NCBI RefSeq assembly: GCF_016820495.1
Contig: NZ_JADHDU010000003.1
Coordinates: 372,367 to 436,366, forward strand
From: Planococcus beigongshangi
Lineage (GTDB): Bacteria; Bacillota; Bacilli; Bacillales_A; Planococcaceae
Direction: 5' to 3'
Length of the DNA stretch: 64,000 bases
Shown here: piece after piece, positions 17,803 to 25,057 of the stretch
How the letters are laid out: every line of letters begins with the position of its first letter
Position numbering within the stretch: the stretch's first letter is position 1
Program-made: the position numbers and the translations under genes
Notes under the pieces: model-generated
The model's input: the letters and a program-made list of their open reading frames with translations, nothing else
What the model was told of the DNA's origin: nothing
The model's database searches: none

Positions 17803-18678
17803 ATGCTTGATAAAAAAAGGCTAGGTACTGAGTTAAAGAGACGTCGAAAAATGAAGAAATTGACACAGAATCAGTTGGCTGCGGGAATTTGCAATCAGTC
17901 AGAAATAAGTAGAATTGAAGCGGGAGATTTTTTTCCAAGTATAGATGTGTTATATGCACTGGCTAACAAGCTAAAACTACCAATCACTTTCTTTTTTGAA
18001 GTTTTGGCCCACGAAGAAGTGGAAGAGAAAAATGAAATTCAAGAAAGAGTGACAACATTATCAAGGAATAAAGACTATCAAATGCTTTACGATTATATTG
18101 AATGGCTTGTTAAGAATGGCCGGGCTTCACATCCTGAAATTGAAAAATATCTCTTATGGCAAAAATTCGTAGCTGGTTATTGCCTAAATAAGATTAGTAC
18201 CGATTATTGTTTAACTGAATTGTTTCTCTTGTTAAGAAAAGACATTGTAGGTATGGATATACTATTAAACCACCAAATAAAAAATTCAATCGCTAATATC
18301 TTGGCTGAAAATCGCCGGTATAATGAAAGTATGATTATTTATGAAGAGATTTTAATTGATGATATCAGCACTAAAGATTCAGAAATGCTAAAAATTAAAA
18401 TTCTATTCAACTACGGAAAACTACTTTACATTAAACGGGATGTATTGCTTGCCCTCAAACAAGCTGATGCAGGAATCGATTTATCCATTAAGCTACGAGA
18501 TATATCGATGCTGGGCCAACTATATTATTTAAAGGCTTCACTCATGGAAGAATTAACTTATTCGTTTGAAGAAATCGCACCAATTTTCAAAAAATCTCAA
18601 TTTGTTTTTGAAATGCTCAACCTTACGCTGTATAAGCAGATTTTAGAAGAAGAAAAATCAGTTTATCTAGCAGTATAA
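17803..18678 (+). CDS. plcR: PlcR-type RRNPP quorum-sensing transcriptional regulator
   Basis: A cytosolic peptide-responsive regulator of 291 residues, about the size of B. cereus PlcR. Seen: an N-terminal HTH (LGTELKRRRKMKKLTQNQLA, NQSEISRIEAG.FFPSIDVLYALA) and a TPR region in which HPEI..YL.WQ..VA.Y.L, YC..EL..LL, G.D, IANI.AEN and LIGQLYY-like blocks follow the PlcR order. ATG 17803 is chosen for its AAAGGAAGG site. In B. cereus PlcR binds the exported and re-imported PapR peptide and activates promoters with a PlcR box. A PapR-like gene lies 4 bases downstream on the other strand with such a box, which strongly supports the call. Confidence 0.9.
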   Translation: MLDKKRLGTELKRRRKMKKLTQNQLAAGICNQSEISRIEAGDFFPSIDVLYALANKLKLPITFFFEVLAHEEVEEKNEIQERVTTLSRNKDYQMLYDYIEWLVKNGRASHPEIEKYLLWQKFVAGYCLNKISTDYCLTELFLLLRKDIVGMDILLNHQIKNSIANILAENRRYNESMIIYEEILIDDISTKDSEMLKIKILFNYGKLLYIKRDVLLALKQADAGIDLSIKLRDISMLGQLYYLKASLMEELTYSFEEIAPIFKKSQFVFEMLNLTLYKQILEEEKSVYLAV

Positions 18679-18682
18679 AATT

Positions 18683-18856
18683 TTAAAACTCAAAAGGCAA
18701 TTTAATGTCAGAAGGGTTATCATATGCTAAATAAGTAGTCGATGAACCGTTCTCTGCTCCTGCTGTTCCAGATCCGTTTCCAGCCGCCTCCATTGAAATA
18801 GAAAAAAGTAGAGAAAAGGTAAAAACCGTTAATATTTTTCCAACTGTACTCTTCAT
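18683..18856 (-). CDS. papR: PapR-like signalling propeptide
   Basis: A 57-residue propeptide. Seen: an N-terminal signal peptide (positively charged start, then TVFTFSLLFSIS) and a C-terminus DNPSDIKLPFEF. The final LPFEF matches the active tail of B. cereus PapR pheromones (such as ADLPFEF). GGAGG lies 7 bases before the ATG. It is convergent with the PlcR-type gene, whereas papR normally lies downstream in the same direction. A PlcR box is present 58 bases upstream of the ATG. The mature peptide is probably the last 5-10 residues; this is inferred. Confidence 0.88.
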   Translation of the reverse strand: MKSTVGKILTVFTFSLLFSISMEAAGNGSGTAGAENGSSTTYLAYDNPSDIKLPFEF

Positions 18857-18913
18857 TTGTTGTCCTCCTTTCTTTTGTATAATTTAAATCTAACAGAATA
18901 ATCTTGTTCAAAA

Positions 18914-18929
18914 TATGTAATTATACATA
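18914..18929 (-). promoter_or_regulatory. PlcR box upstream of papR
   Basis: TATGTAATTATACATA matches the published PlcR-box consensus TATGNAN4TNCATA at every fixed position, on both strands. It is 58 bases before the papR start, fitting autoinduction by PlcR-PapR. Confidence 0.88.
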
Positions 18930-19057
18930 ATTTATACCTAAATAAAGGTATTTATTTGTTATCAAAACATGTTTTGGATAAATCGAAAATTCTTTCGCTT
19001 TTCAACCTGATATTTTGTAACTACTAATTATTGGAGGTAATTGATGGTATATTATAA

Positions 19058-19069
19058 GAACGAACGTTC
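19058..19069 (+). promoter_or_regulatory. LexA (SOS) box before the uvrX fragment
   Basis: GAAC-GAAC-GTTC fits the Bacillus LexA consensus GAAC-N4-GTTC. It is 20 bases upstream of the uvrX-like ATG, the expected place for the operator of an SOS polymerase gene. Confidence 0.78.
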
Positions 19070-19088
19070 TTTTGGGAGGCGGATTTAA

Positions 19089-19349
19089 ATGAAGATCACA
19101 AAATTGCCCAAACAAATAATCGCTTGTATTGATATGAGTAGGTTTAATGCAAGCTGCGCAGCAGCAGTTGATGCCGACCAAAATGCGATGAAAGAAGTTA
19201 TTTGCGTTGTCGGGAATTTAGAGAGAAGGGGAAGTGTCGTTTTAGCAGCATCTCCCCGGATGAAGAAAGATTTCGGAGTTAGGACTGGAGCTCGCCTTTT
19301 TGAAATTCCTAACCATCCGAATATTCATTTAACCGAGCCGAAACAATGA
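19089..19349 (+). pseudogene. uvrX: Truncated UvrX-type Y-family DNA polymerase
   Basis: An 86-codon N-terminal fragment of a translesion polymerase that is normally about 415 residues. Seen: LPKQIIACIDMSRFNASCAA (the catalytic D-M-x-S-F-Y-A-S region, with Y replaced by N), AVVG-like VICVVGNLERRGSVVLAASP, and KKDFGVRTGARLFEIPNHP. All later domains are missing, and the reading frame ends soon after. A ribosome site (GGGAGG) and a LexA box are still intact upstream. It is almost certainly non-functional, though its SOS promoter may still fire. Confidence 0.8.
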
Positions 19350-19844
19350 AGTTTTTCGTAAAAATTTCGATGGAGATACCTGGTTATTTGAAGAAAACGT
19401 TAGAAAAGATGATATATTGGTCTACAGAATAGATGGAAGCTTTTAAGCTACATCATAATGATTAATTTTTTCAGTTAACGAGTGCTTAAATGCAACAACC
19501 AGATATTTTAGGGTTGTATGAGGTTGATTTACAACTTCTGTTTAAATCCTTATTCTCTATTTAAAAGGCACACTACCATTAAGCACTGTCATTAATTTAA
19601 AATTAATATGTAGTACTCAAGAGATTTGTATAAATTAATATAATAACAGTACTAGTTTAAGCTTTTTTAATGTTTAATTTTTAAGTTATACTAACTCTCA
19701 AAAACGATGGTTTATAAGAGGCAGAGAAGAAGATTTCAATTTTCTTCTCTGCCTCTTTTGTGTTGCCTCATAACTCTTTTCAAATTCAAACTATCATAAA
19801 TGTTGTCTCACAATAATTTTGAAAAGAAATGAGGAGGATGAAGA
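19350..19844. other. Intergenic region with a coding-like remnant and a strong terminator
   Basis: About 19353-19445 reads in one frame as a protein-like C-terminal end containing DGDTWLFEENVRKDDILVYRI, then a stop; no start is seen, so it looks like debris of a deleted gene. The rest is AT-rich with no recognised gene, then a strong hairpin at 19717-19760. Confidence 0.45.
19717..19760 (+). terminator. Strong hairpin terminator
   Basis: Fifteen-base perfect stem AGAGGCAGAGAAGAA / TTCTTCTCTGCCTCT with a 10-base loop, followed by TTT-G. It lies 85 bases before the integrase gene and may insulate it from upstream transcription. Confidence 0.8.
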
Positions 19845-20741
19845 ATGTCGGATTTTGAATTAGTAGTTCACCAAGATGCCCTAGAGACCCAGAAACGTTA
19901 CCACAACAGAAGAATTCATCTTGAACAAAAGATGGAGAAGATTCCAAGCCAGTATGAAGGGGGTATCCGTAGGTACAAGGAATATTGCTGCAGCACGAAT
20001 CAAATGGTTGGAACTGAGGCTATGCTTGATTATTTATATATCTCTTTGACCGATTACAAGATTAAAAAAACGACGTGGGAACGACGGTTGGCAGCTATTA
20101 AAAAGTACTTAAATGTCATTTATAGAATAGAATTCAAAGGAGAGGTTAGAGTTGCATATGAGCTTTCAGCGATGAGGAAAATGTATCTTGAAGATCAATA
20201 CGCGCACTTGATTCAGGTTCGAGGAAAGTCAGCCATTGATAAAAAAGAATTGATGAGTATTCTTAATAATCTTCCGGTAAGAGCAAAGGCGATTTGTTTA
20301 GTTAATCTAGTAACAGCCAACAGACCCAATGAAATGGTCCGTTTAAAAATACGGGATTTTGATCTGAAAAACAAGTCAGTCTATGTTTATTTGAAGAAGC
20401 AAAAAAGATGGCATACGAAACGGCTCACGCAAGACGTCATCAATGCAATCGATCTTTATATATGCAAATACGGCCTTAAATCTGAAGATTACTTCGTAGG
20501 GAGAGTCTATAAAAATGGACGCTATGAAAGTACTGCTATTACTGAAATAGGTTATTGCAAAGCTCTGCAGCGATGGACAGGGCTTACCGGATACAATTTT
20601 AGAAAAAGCCAAGTGGTGTTCATGCATGCAGCAGGCGCAGATTTACCGACTATAGCGCAACAAACAGGTCATAAATCGCTTGAAACATTAGTTCAACATT
20701 ATCTCACAGTATCTGAAACAACCATAGACAAGTATTTGTAG
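19845..20741 (+). CDS. Tyrosine-type site-specific recombinase with altered box II His
   Basis: A 298-residue integrase-family protein. Seen: Arg160 in VTANRPNEM, Arg253 in FRKS, His276 in TGHKS and the nucleophile Tyr286 in QHYL. The usual box II His (H-x-x-R) is Tyr250 instead, a change found in some active family members. A GAGGAGG site precedes the ATG. It may move part of the accessory island. No attachment site could be identified. The 5' part has a SAM-like N-terminal arm-binding layout. Confidence 0.8.
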   Translation: MSDFELVVHQDALETQKRYHNRRIHLEQKMEKIPSQYEGGIRRYKEYCCSTNQMVGTEAMLDYLYISLTDYKIKKTTWERRLAAIKKYLNVIYRIEFKGEVRVAYELSAMRKMYLEDQYAHLIQVRGKSAIDKKELMSILNNLPVRAKAICLVNLVTANRPNEMVRLKIRDFDLKNKSVYVYLKKQKRWHTKRLTQDVINAIDLYICKYGLKSEDYFVGRVYKNGRYESTAITEIGYCKALQRWTGLTGYNFRKSQVVFMHAAGADLPTIAQQTGHKSLETLVQHYLTVSETTIDKYL

Positions 20742-20771
20742 AAGCAGAATCGCCATGAAGTAAAGAAATTC

Positions 20772-20818
20772 AAAATCGGAAGGGCAGCAGGGGTTTTTCA
20801 CCAATCCTTTCCGATTTT
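20772..20818. terminator. Terminator after the recombinase gene
   Basis: Thirteen-base stem AAAATCGGAAGGG / CCTTTCCGATTTT with one G-U pair, with A-rich and T-rich flanks that suit both strands. Confidence 0.75.
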
Positions 20819-20947
20819 ATAACCAAGGTTTCCACTCATTTATATAACTACCGGTAGTTATACATCTGCCTTTAAGAAATGTTCTGCACTACTGTTGAGC
20901 TTTATTTTGTGTGTGCCGCAACTGAAAAATGAGCCACTAGAGCGATT

Positions 20948-20977
20948 AAAAAAGGATTAGGAAATTCCTTAATCCTT
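20948..20977 (-). terminator. Terminator of the MEDS-domain gene
   Basis: Hairpin AAGGATTAGGAA / TTCCTTAATCCTT with a short loop, followed by TTTTT on the minus strand; it begins 2 bases past the stop codon. Confidence 0.82.
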
Positions 20978-20978
20978 G

Positions 20979-21551
20979 TCATTTTGCTATATTGGCTGGC
21001 TGGTATTGATCGGAAACAACGAAATTGTCTTCCAGCAGCACATAAGGATGCGTTTCCATCAACATTGTTTTAAGATGATCTGGCATCTGCTTTCGTTCAT
21101 AGGCACAGATCAATGGGAAAAATAATTGGTTCACAGCATCGTCCACTATTTTTTCGAAGTCTTCTATGAGGTGCAGCGGCTCTGTCATACTGGCCCATTC
21201 CACATGAGCCCATGACCGAAAAGGCTGTTCGCTTTCCAAGTAAGGTTGCACCATTTTAGTAAAGTACTCATGGATTGCAGGCGGATGATAGCTTCCGCTT
21301 GACCAATAGAAATGAAAGCTGTTGACAAAGTGAACAAACTCCATTTCTTGTGTTGAAAGCCTTGCATGTAGTTCTTGCTGGATTATCGGAACAAGACGGT
21401 CATTTTCGACGACAAGGATATGGTCGCCAACTGAAATACCATCTTCTATAAAATCTACTATCTGTTTGATGTAGTTTTCCATACCGCTGTACGCGTATAG
21501 CACATGCGTATTTCTTTGGTCTTCAAAAAGCTGGTTCATTTTACTTTTCAT
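20979..21551 (-). CDS. MEDS-domain protein (DcmR-type sensory domain)
   Basis: A cytosolic sensor-like protein of 190 residues. Seen: THVLYAYSGMENYIKQIVDFIEDGISVGDHILVVEN at the N-terminus, YHPPAIHEYF, and the FRSWAHVEWA block, all typical of the MEDS domain (methanogen/methylotroph DcmR sensory domain). No HTH or kinase domain is present, so it is a stand-alone sensory module. The AGAAGGG site precedes the ATG. Its signal and partner are unknown. Confidence 0.78.
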   Translation of the reverse strand: MKSKMNQLFEDQRNTHVLYAYSGMENYIKQIVDFIEDGISVGDHILVVENDRLVPIIQQELHARLSTQEMEFVHFVNSFHFYWSSGSYHPPAIHEYFTKMVQPYLESEQPFRSWAHVEWASMTEPLHLIEDFEKIVDDAVNQLFFPLICAYERKQMPDHLKTMLMETHPYVLLEDNFVVSDQYQPANIAK

Positions 21552-21925
21552 GTGATTCCCTTCTTTCTAAAAATGTTTTATAAAAAGTACTTTCGACAAT
21601 TCAAGAAACGTAAGGTTAGATTAAAAACAGCTTTTCTTCCATTTAAAGTATAACACTGTCTCGCTTTTGATTTTAGTCTAACGATTGGACGCGATCAGTC
21701 AGTCTCCAACGCACTGATACGACCAAGCAAAGAGCATGGTAAACGTGGACGAATATAAAAGGAAGGAATCAAGCTGATTTTCGAAAAGACAACACACCTA
21801 GCAATTATTCTGTGTTTCAATTCGGAACTTGAAATTATGTAGTCGAAATTTTTTGGTAATTTAAGGTACACTAAATATGGAGCAACTAAGAATTTACTGA
21901 AAGAAAAAGTAGAGAAGGAGAAAAG
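21552..21925. other. Intergenic region without recognised features
   Basis: A 374-base stretch between divergent genes. No convincing ORF, RNA or repeat was seen; promoters for both sides must lie here but none is clear enough to call. Confidence 0.5.
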
Positions 21926-23476
21926 ATGAATTTTGCTATAAACAAAGGGGATAATACAGAGGAATTTATTGATTCATTAAAAGAGCTTTATACCATCGAT
22001 CAATTAAAGCAACTCGCAAAAAAGAACTTATATATTTGTCCATACTGCCAAGTATCTCTGCGAGTCAGGTCAGGGGATGACAGGGGAACCTATTTTGCTC
22101 ATCCTTCAAACTTGGCTTGCTTAGAATCTAAGCAAGTTGAACGTGCGTATCACCAGTATAAAAAACAAATTCAACGAGAATCTTTTCGGCATCCGGTACT
22201 GGTCAGTATGATAAAGGATGAATTAGACACAGCAGCAGCAGCCGGAAGAGATTTAGTTGAGATTAATGAAGGTTATCGTGTACCACGATTTAAGAAACAC
22301 TTTCCGGATTTATATGTCCAAATAGGCAGCAAAGAATGGGCGATTACGGTATTAACAGATATGACAGAACATGAAAGCTTGGAATATAGTCGGAACTTCA
22401 GAGCACGGCATCAATACTTCAAGGAAAATGGCTTAATACCACTTTGGTTGATTGATAAAGCGAACTTTGCAGCTGAAACGGTGAAGAGCAGTATTCTGAT
22501 GTGGGAAATTGAATGGTTGAGTTCACATATCAGCAAAGAGGATCATGCCTGGAAGAATGAGATTGCTACCTATACTGACAGAGAAGAGCTGTTTGATGTA
22601 ATGGGTTATACTACTTCAGCCCTGAGTTCAAAACGGAAAATAGACATGAAAAGCATTTACTACATTTCTCAGATCGAAGATAAAAACTATATTCGTGTCT
22701 TTCGCTTTATTGATGACGCAAAAGATGAAATCTATAGAGGCTTTCTGATTGGCGAAACCTCAAGAGTTCCATTTAGCCAAGCACTTCATATCGAGAACGA
22801 GGCATTCATGCTAAGGGATCCGGAACAAGAGCTTTCTTTCCGGAAGACGTTCAAAGAGAGCGTCTTGGAAGCTGTGGAGAGAAAAAGGGAAAGGGAGAAA
22901 TGGATTCTTGAAGAGCAAGCGCAACAAAAGGAACTTCTTCAAAGAATTAGAGAAGATGAGAAACAAGCTGCAGTCACCCCAGTAGTGGTAGAGAAGGTAG
23001 AAGAACTGCAAGAACCTATTCCGCAGATCCAGTCATCTGTATCCTTATCTCAAGCAACTTCAGTATCCACTGCCATGAGTCCACAGGAAAAAGAATTGGA
23101 TGCTCGTTTTCGCCAATATTTTTATGAACTGAATAGAGGAAAAGTCCAAAACTTAGCCTCACATGTTCCTGAAAAGAAATATAAAGAGTTTCTGGAAAGA
23201 ATGACAACAACACGAATAGAGGGCGCTAGTTATATCTTGTCCTCAAATCATGTTTGGAGACCGATTATTCTAAAATGGCTAGAAGAGAATTATTATTTAG
23301 AAAACTGGACGGTTTCTGTGCAATTACTAAGAGACGTTTTAAAAAATGCGAATGTTGAATTTACCGAAAACCGTGAAGAGATTTTAAAAGTACCCATTAA
23401 AGATTTTCTTATGGTCTACCAAAAATCATTGAAAAAGGATTTGAAGGTGAAAAGTAGCTTCATTATAAAAAGTTGA
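21926..23476 (+). CDS. CoiA-like competence/nuclease-family protein
   Basis: A 516-residue protein. Seen: an N-terminal zinc-binding CPYC region (YICPYCQVSLRVRSGDDRGTYFAH), the CoiA landmark, followed by a VEINEGYRVPRFKKHFPDLYVQIGSKEWAITVL region that fits its restriction-endonuclease-like core (catalytic motif not assigned). A charged coiled coil (about 310-350) and a Ser-rich linker lead to a C-terminal HTH-like domain of about 120 residues. CoiA family members aid DNA uptake and recombination, but solitary relatives in islands may have other roles. AGAAGGAG precedes the ATG. Confidence 0.7.
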   Translation: MNFAINKGDNTEEFIDSLKELYTIDQLKQLAKKNLYICPYCQVSLRVRSGDDRGTYFAHPSNLACLESKQVERAYHQYKKQIQRESFRHPVLVSMIKDELDTAAAAGRDLVEINEGYRVPRFKKHFPDLYVQIGSKEWAITVLTDMTEHESLEYSRNFRARHQYFKENGLIPLWLIDKANFAAETVKSSILMWEIEWLSSHISKEDHAWKNEIATYTDREELFDVMGYTTSALSSKRKIDMKSIYYISQIEDKNYIRVFRFIDDAKDEIYRGFLIGETSRVPFSQALHIENEAFMLRDPEQELSFRKTFKESVLEAVERKREREKWILEEQAQQKELLQRIREDEKQAAVTPVVVEKVEELQEPIPQIQSSVSLSQATSVSTAMSPQEKELDARFRQYFYELNRGKVQNLASHVPEKKYKEFLERMTTTRIEGASYILSSNHVWRPIILKWLEENYYLENWTVSVQLLRDVLKNANVEFTENREEILKVPIKDFLMVYQKSLKKDLKVKSSFIIKS

Positions 23477-23512
23477 AAAAGTGAAGTGTACAGAATGAAG
23501 GGAGATTAAAAG

Positions 23513-23716
23513 TTGAAATGTTCTAAATGTGAGAAGGAAAATAATAGCTACATGAAAAAATGTAAGTACTGTGGAAATCGATTTGTTCCATTAGTTCAAT
23601 CTGATAATGTACTTGGACGTTGTGAATGTGGCTGCCCAGTGCCATTAACCAACGGAAAAGGATATTGTGTCAATTGTAAAGAGGAAGTATACAGTTTCGA
23701 ATTAGATTCTTATTAA
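23513..23716 (+). CDS. Small zinc-ribbon protein
   Basis: A 67-residue protein with CxxC pairs at C3-x2-C6, C17-x2-C20, C39-x-C41 and C52-x2-C55, a double zinc-ribbon pattern. TTG start 23513 is supported by an AGGGAG site 8 bases upstream. It follows the CoiA-like gene by 36 bases and may be co-transcribed. Function unknown. Confidence 0.65.
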   Translation: MKCSKCEKENNSYMKKCKYCGNRFVPLVQSDNVLGRCECGCPVPLTNGKGYCVNCKEEVYSFELDSY

Positions 23717-23771
23717 ATAACGAATCCTTTGGTTAAAATGATGGTATTTAGCCCTTGAAATTGTATGCACA

Positions 23772-23820
23772 AAAAAATAGAACTAGAGATGATTTTCCTC
23801 AATCTCTCCAGTTCTATTTT
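23772..23820. terminator. Shared terminator between zinc-ribbon and resolvase genes
   Basis: A long stem AAATAGAACT-GAGAT / ATCTC-AGTTCTATTT with one mismatch, T-rich on the plus side and A-rich on the other, suiting both convergent genes. Confidence 0.75.
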
Positions 23821-23832
23821 GAGTTTCTTCTA

Positions 23833-24450
23833 TTATAATATGTTAGCCGTCTCTTCTTCGAGTGCTTTTACCAATTTATAAAAAGTGGTCTTCTTGACTC
23901 CGGCTTCTTGCATGGCTTCTACTGCTGTAAGTTCTCTAGCTTTCCATTTTCTATAAACCTCTTTAAATTCATCTGAAACAAGAACAGGCGTCCTGCCGAA
24001 CTGAATGCCATTTTGTAGAGCCAAGTCGATTCCTTCGCGCTGCCGTTTCCGGATGCGCTCTCTTTCCTCTTCCGCCATCCACGAAAGAATCTGCAAAACC
24101 AAATCTGCAATGAATGTCCCCATACTGTCTTTGTATTGGGTCGTATCCAATAACGGCATATCTAGCACCACAATATCAGCTTCGATATTTTTCGTGAGGT
24201 CATTCCATTCCAGGAGGATCTCTTCTTTGTTCCGGCCAAACCGGTCCAAAGAGTGGATGTACAAAATGTCTCCTTTTCGAATCATCCGTTTTAGTAATTG
24301 ATAGTCCGTTCGTTCAAAGTTTTTGCCACTTTGTTTGTCCAAATAAATGTCTCGTTCTTTGATGCCGATTTTTCTCATGGCTTCTAACTGACGACCTTCA
24401 TTTTGGTCTTTGCTGCTGACACGTATGTAGCCAAATTTGCGATGTTTCAT
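23833..24450 (-). CDS. Serine site-specific resolvase (Tn3/Tn552-type)
   Basis: A 205-residue resolvase. Seen: FGYIRVSSKDQNEGRQ with the nucleophile Ser at about 12, YIHSLDRFGRN, the EEERERIRKRQREG helix, and a C-terminal HTH ending in KKTTFYKLV. Its upstream region carries repeated CGTTCGTAAA motifs that look like its res site. It probably resolves dimers or cointegrates or came with a transposon whose transposase is not seen here. It is divergent from the MazG-helicase module. Confidence 0.88.
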   Translation of the reverse strand: MKHRKFGYIRVSSKDQNEGRQLEAMRKIGIKERDIYLDKQSGKNFERTDYQLLKRMIRKGDILYIHSLDRFGRNKEEILLEWNDLTKNIEADIVVLDMPLLDTTQYKDSMGTFIADLVLQILSWMAEEERERIRKRQREGIDLALQNGIQFGRTPVLVSDEFKEVYRKWKARELTAVEAMQEAGVKKTTFYKLVKALEEETANIL

Positions 24451-24495
24451 AATTCACCTCGGTAAACGATTCTTTTCTCTCATTATACCTGAAAA

Positions 24496-24609
24496 GCGTT
24501 CGTAAAAGTGTATGCAAATCGGCGAACGTTCGTAAAGTCATTTGATACGTTTACGAACGCTTTTTTTGGCCATTTTCAGCCCTTTTCAAAGCGTTCGTAA
24601 AAGTGTACA
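24496..24609. repeat. res-like site with four CGTTCGTAAA repeats
   Basis: Direct copies begin near 24496 (GCGTTCGTAAAAGTGTA), 24524 (GAACGTTCGTAAAGT) and 24591 (GCGTTCGTAAAAGTGTA), and an inverted copy ends at 24560 (TTTACGAACGC). The spacing and mixed orientation fit the subsites of a resolvase res site, directly upstream of the resolvase gene. Confidence 0.7.
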
Positions 24610-24730
24610 TTAATGGAAAGTGAATTCTTGAATAATTTAACATTTTGAAAAGTGAGAAAGAGTTATAATGAATAGTATGAAAGTATAGATTGGATTTATC
24701 AAAATAATGCTTGAAGAAAGGAATCATAAA

Positions 24731-25057
24731 ATGTCAATCTACAACAAACTCGTCCGAGACAATATCCCTCAAGTAATTGAAAAAACAAATAAACAATTCT
24801 CAACTCGAATTTTAACGAAAGAAGATTACTTGATCGAACTAAAAAAGAAATTGAATGAAGAACTCAAAGAGTACCAAGAAGCAGAAACCAACGAAGAAGC
24901 AGTAGAAGAACTGGCTGACATTCTTGAACTGATCCATGCCGCTGCGACAATCCATGGGGCAACACTTGAACAGCTGGAAGAAGTACGGCGGGCAAAAGCT
25001 GAAAAACGCGGCGGTTTTGAGAAAAGAATTTTCCTGATCGAGGTTGAAGATGACTAA
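24731..25057 (+). CDS. MazG-like nucleoside triphosphate pyrophosphohydrolase
   Basis: A 108-residue all-alpha NTP pyrophosphohydrolase. Seen: YNKLVRDNIP at the start and the metal-binding E-E-x-x-E...E-x-x-D pattern in LNEELKEYQEAETNEEAVEELADIL. This family cleaves NTPs to NMPs. ATG 24731 follows AAGGAA; a longer frame from 24707 lacks support. Its end overlaps the helicase ATG by 8 bases, so they are coupled. The pair mirrors the NUDIX-helicase pair at 12.3-15.6 kb. Confidence 0.85.
   Translation: MSIYNKLVRDNIPQVIEKTNKQFSTRILTKEDYLIELKKKLNEELKEYQEAETNEEAVEELADILELIHAAATIHGATLEQLEEVRRAKAEKRGGFEKRIFLIEVEDD

Noticed and set aside
24496-24609. Iterons of a replication origin
   Set aside because: No replication initiator gene is nearby; the adjacent resolvase explains the repeats better.
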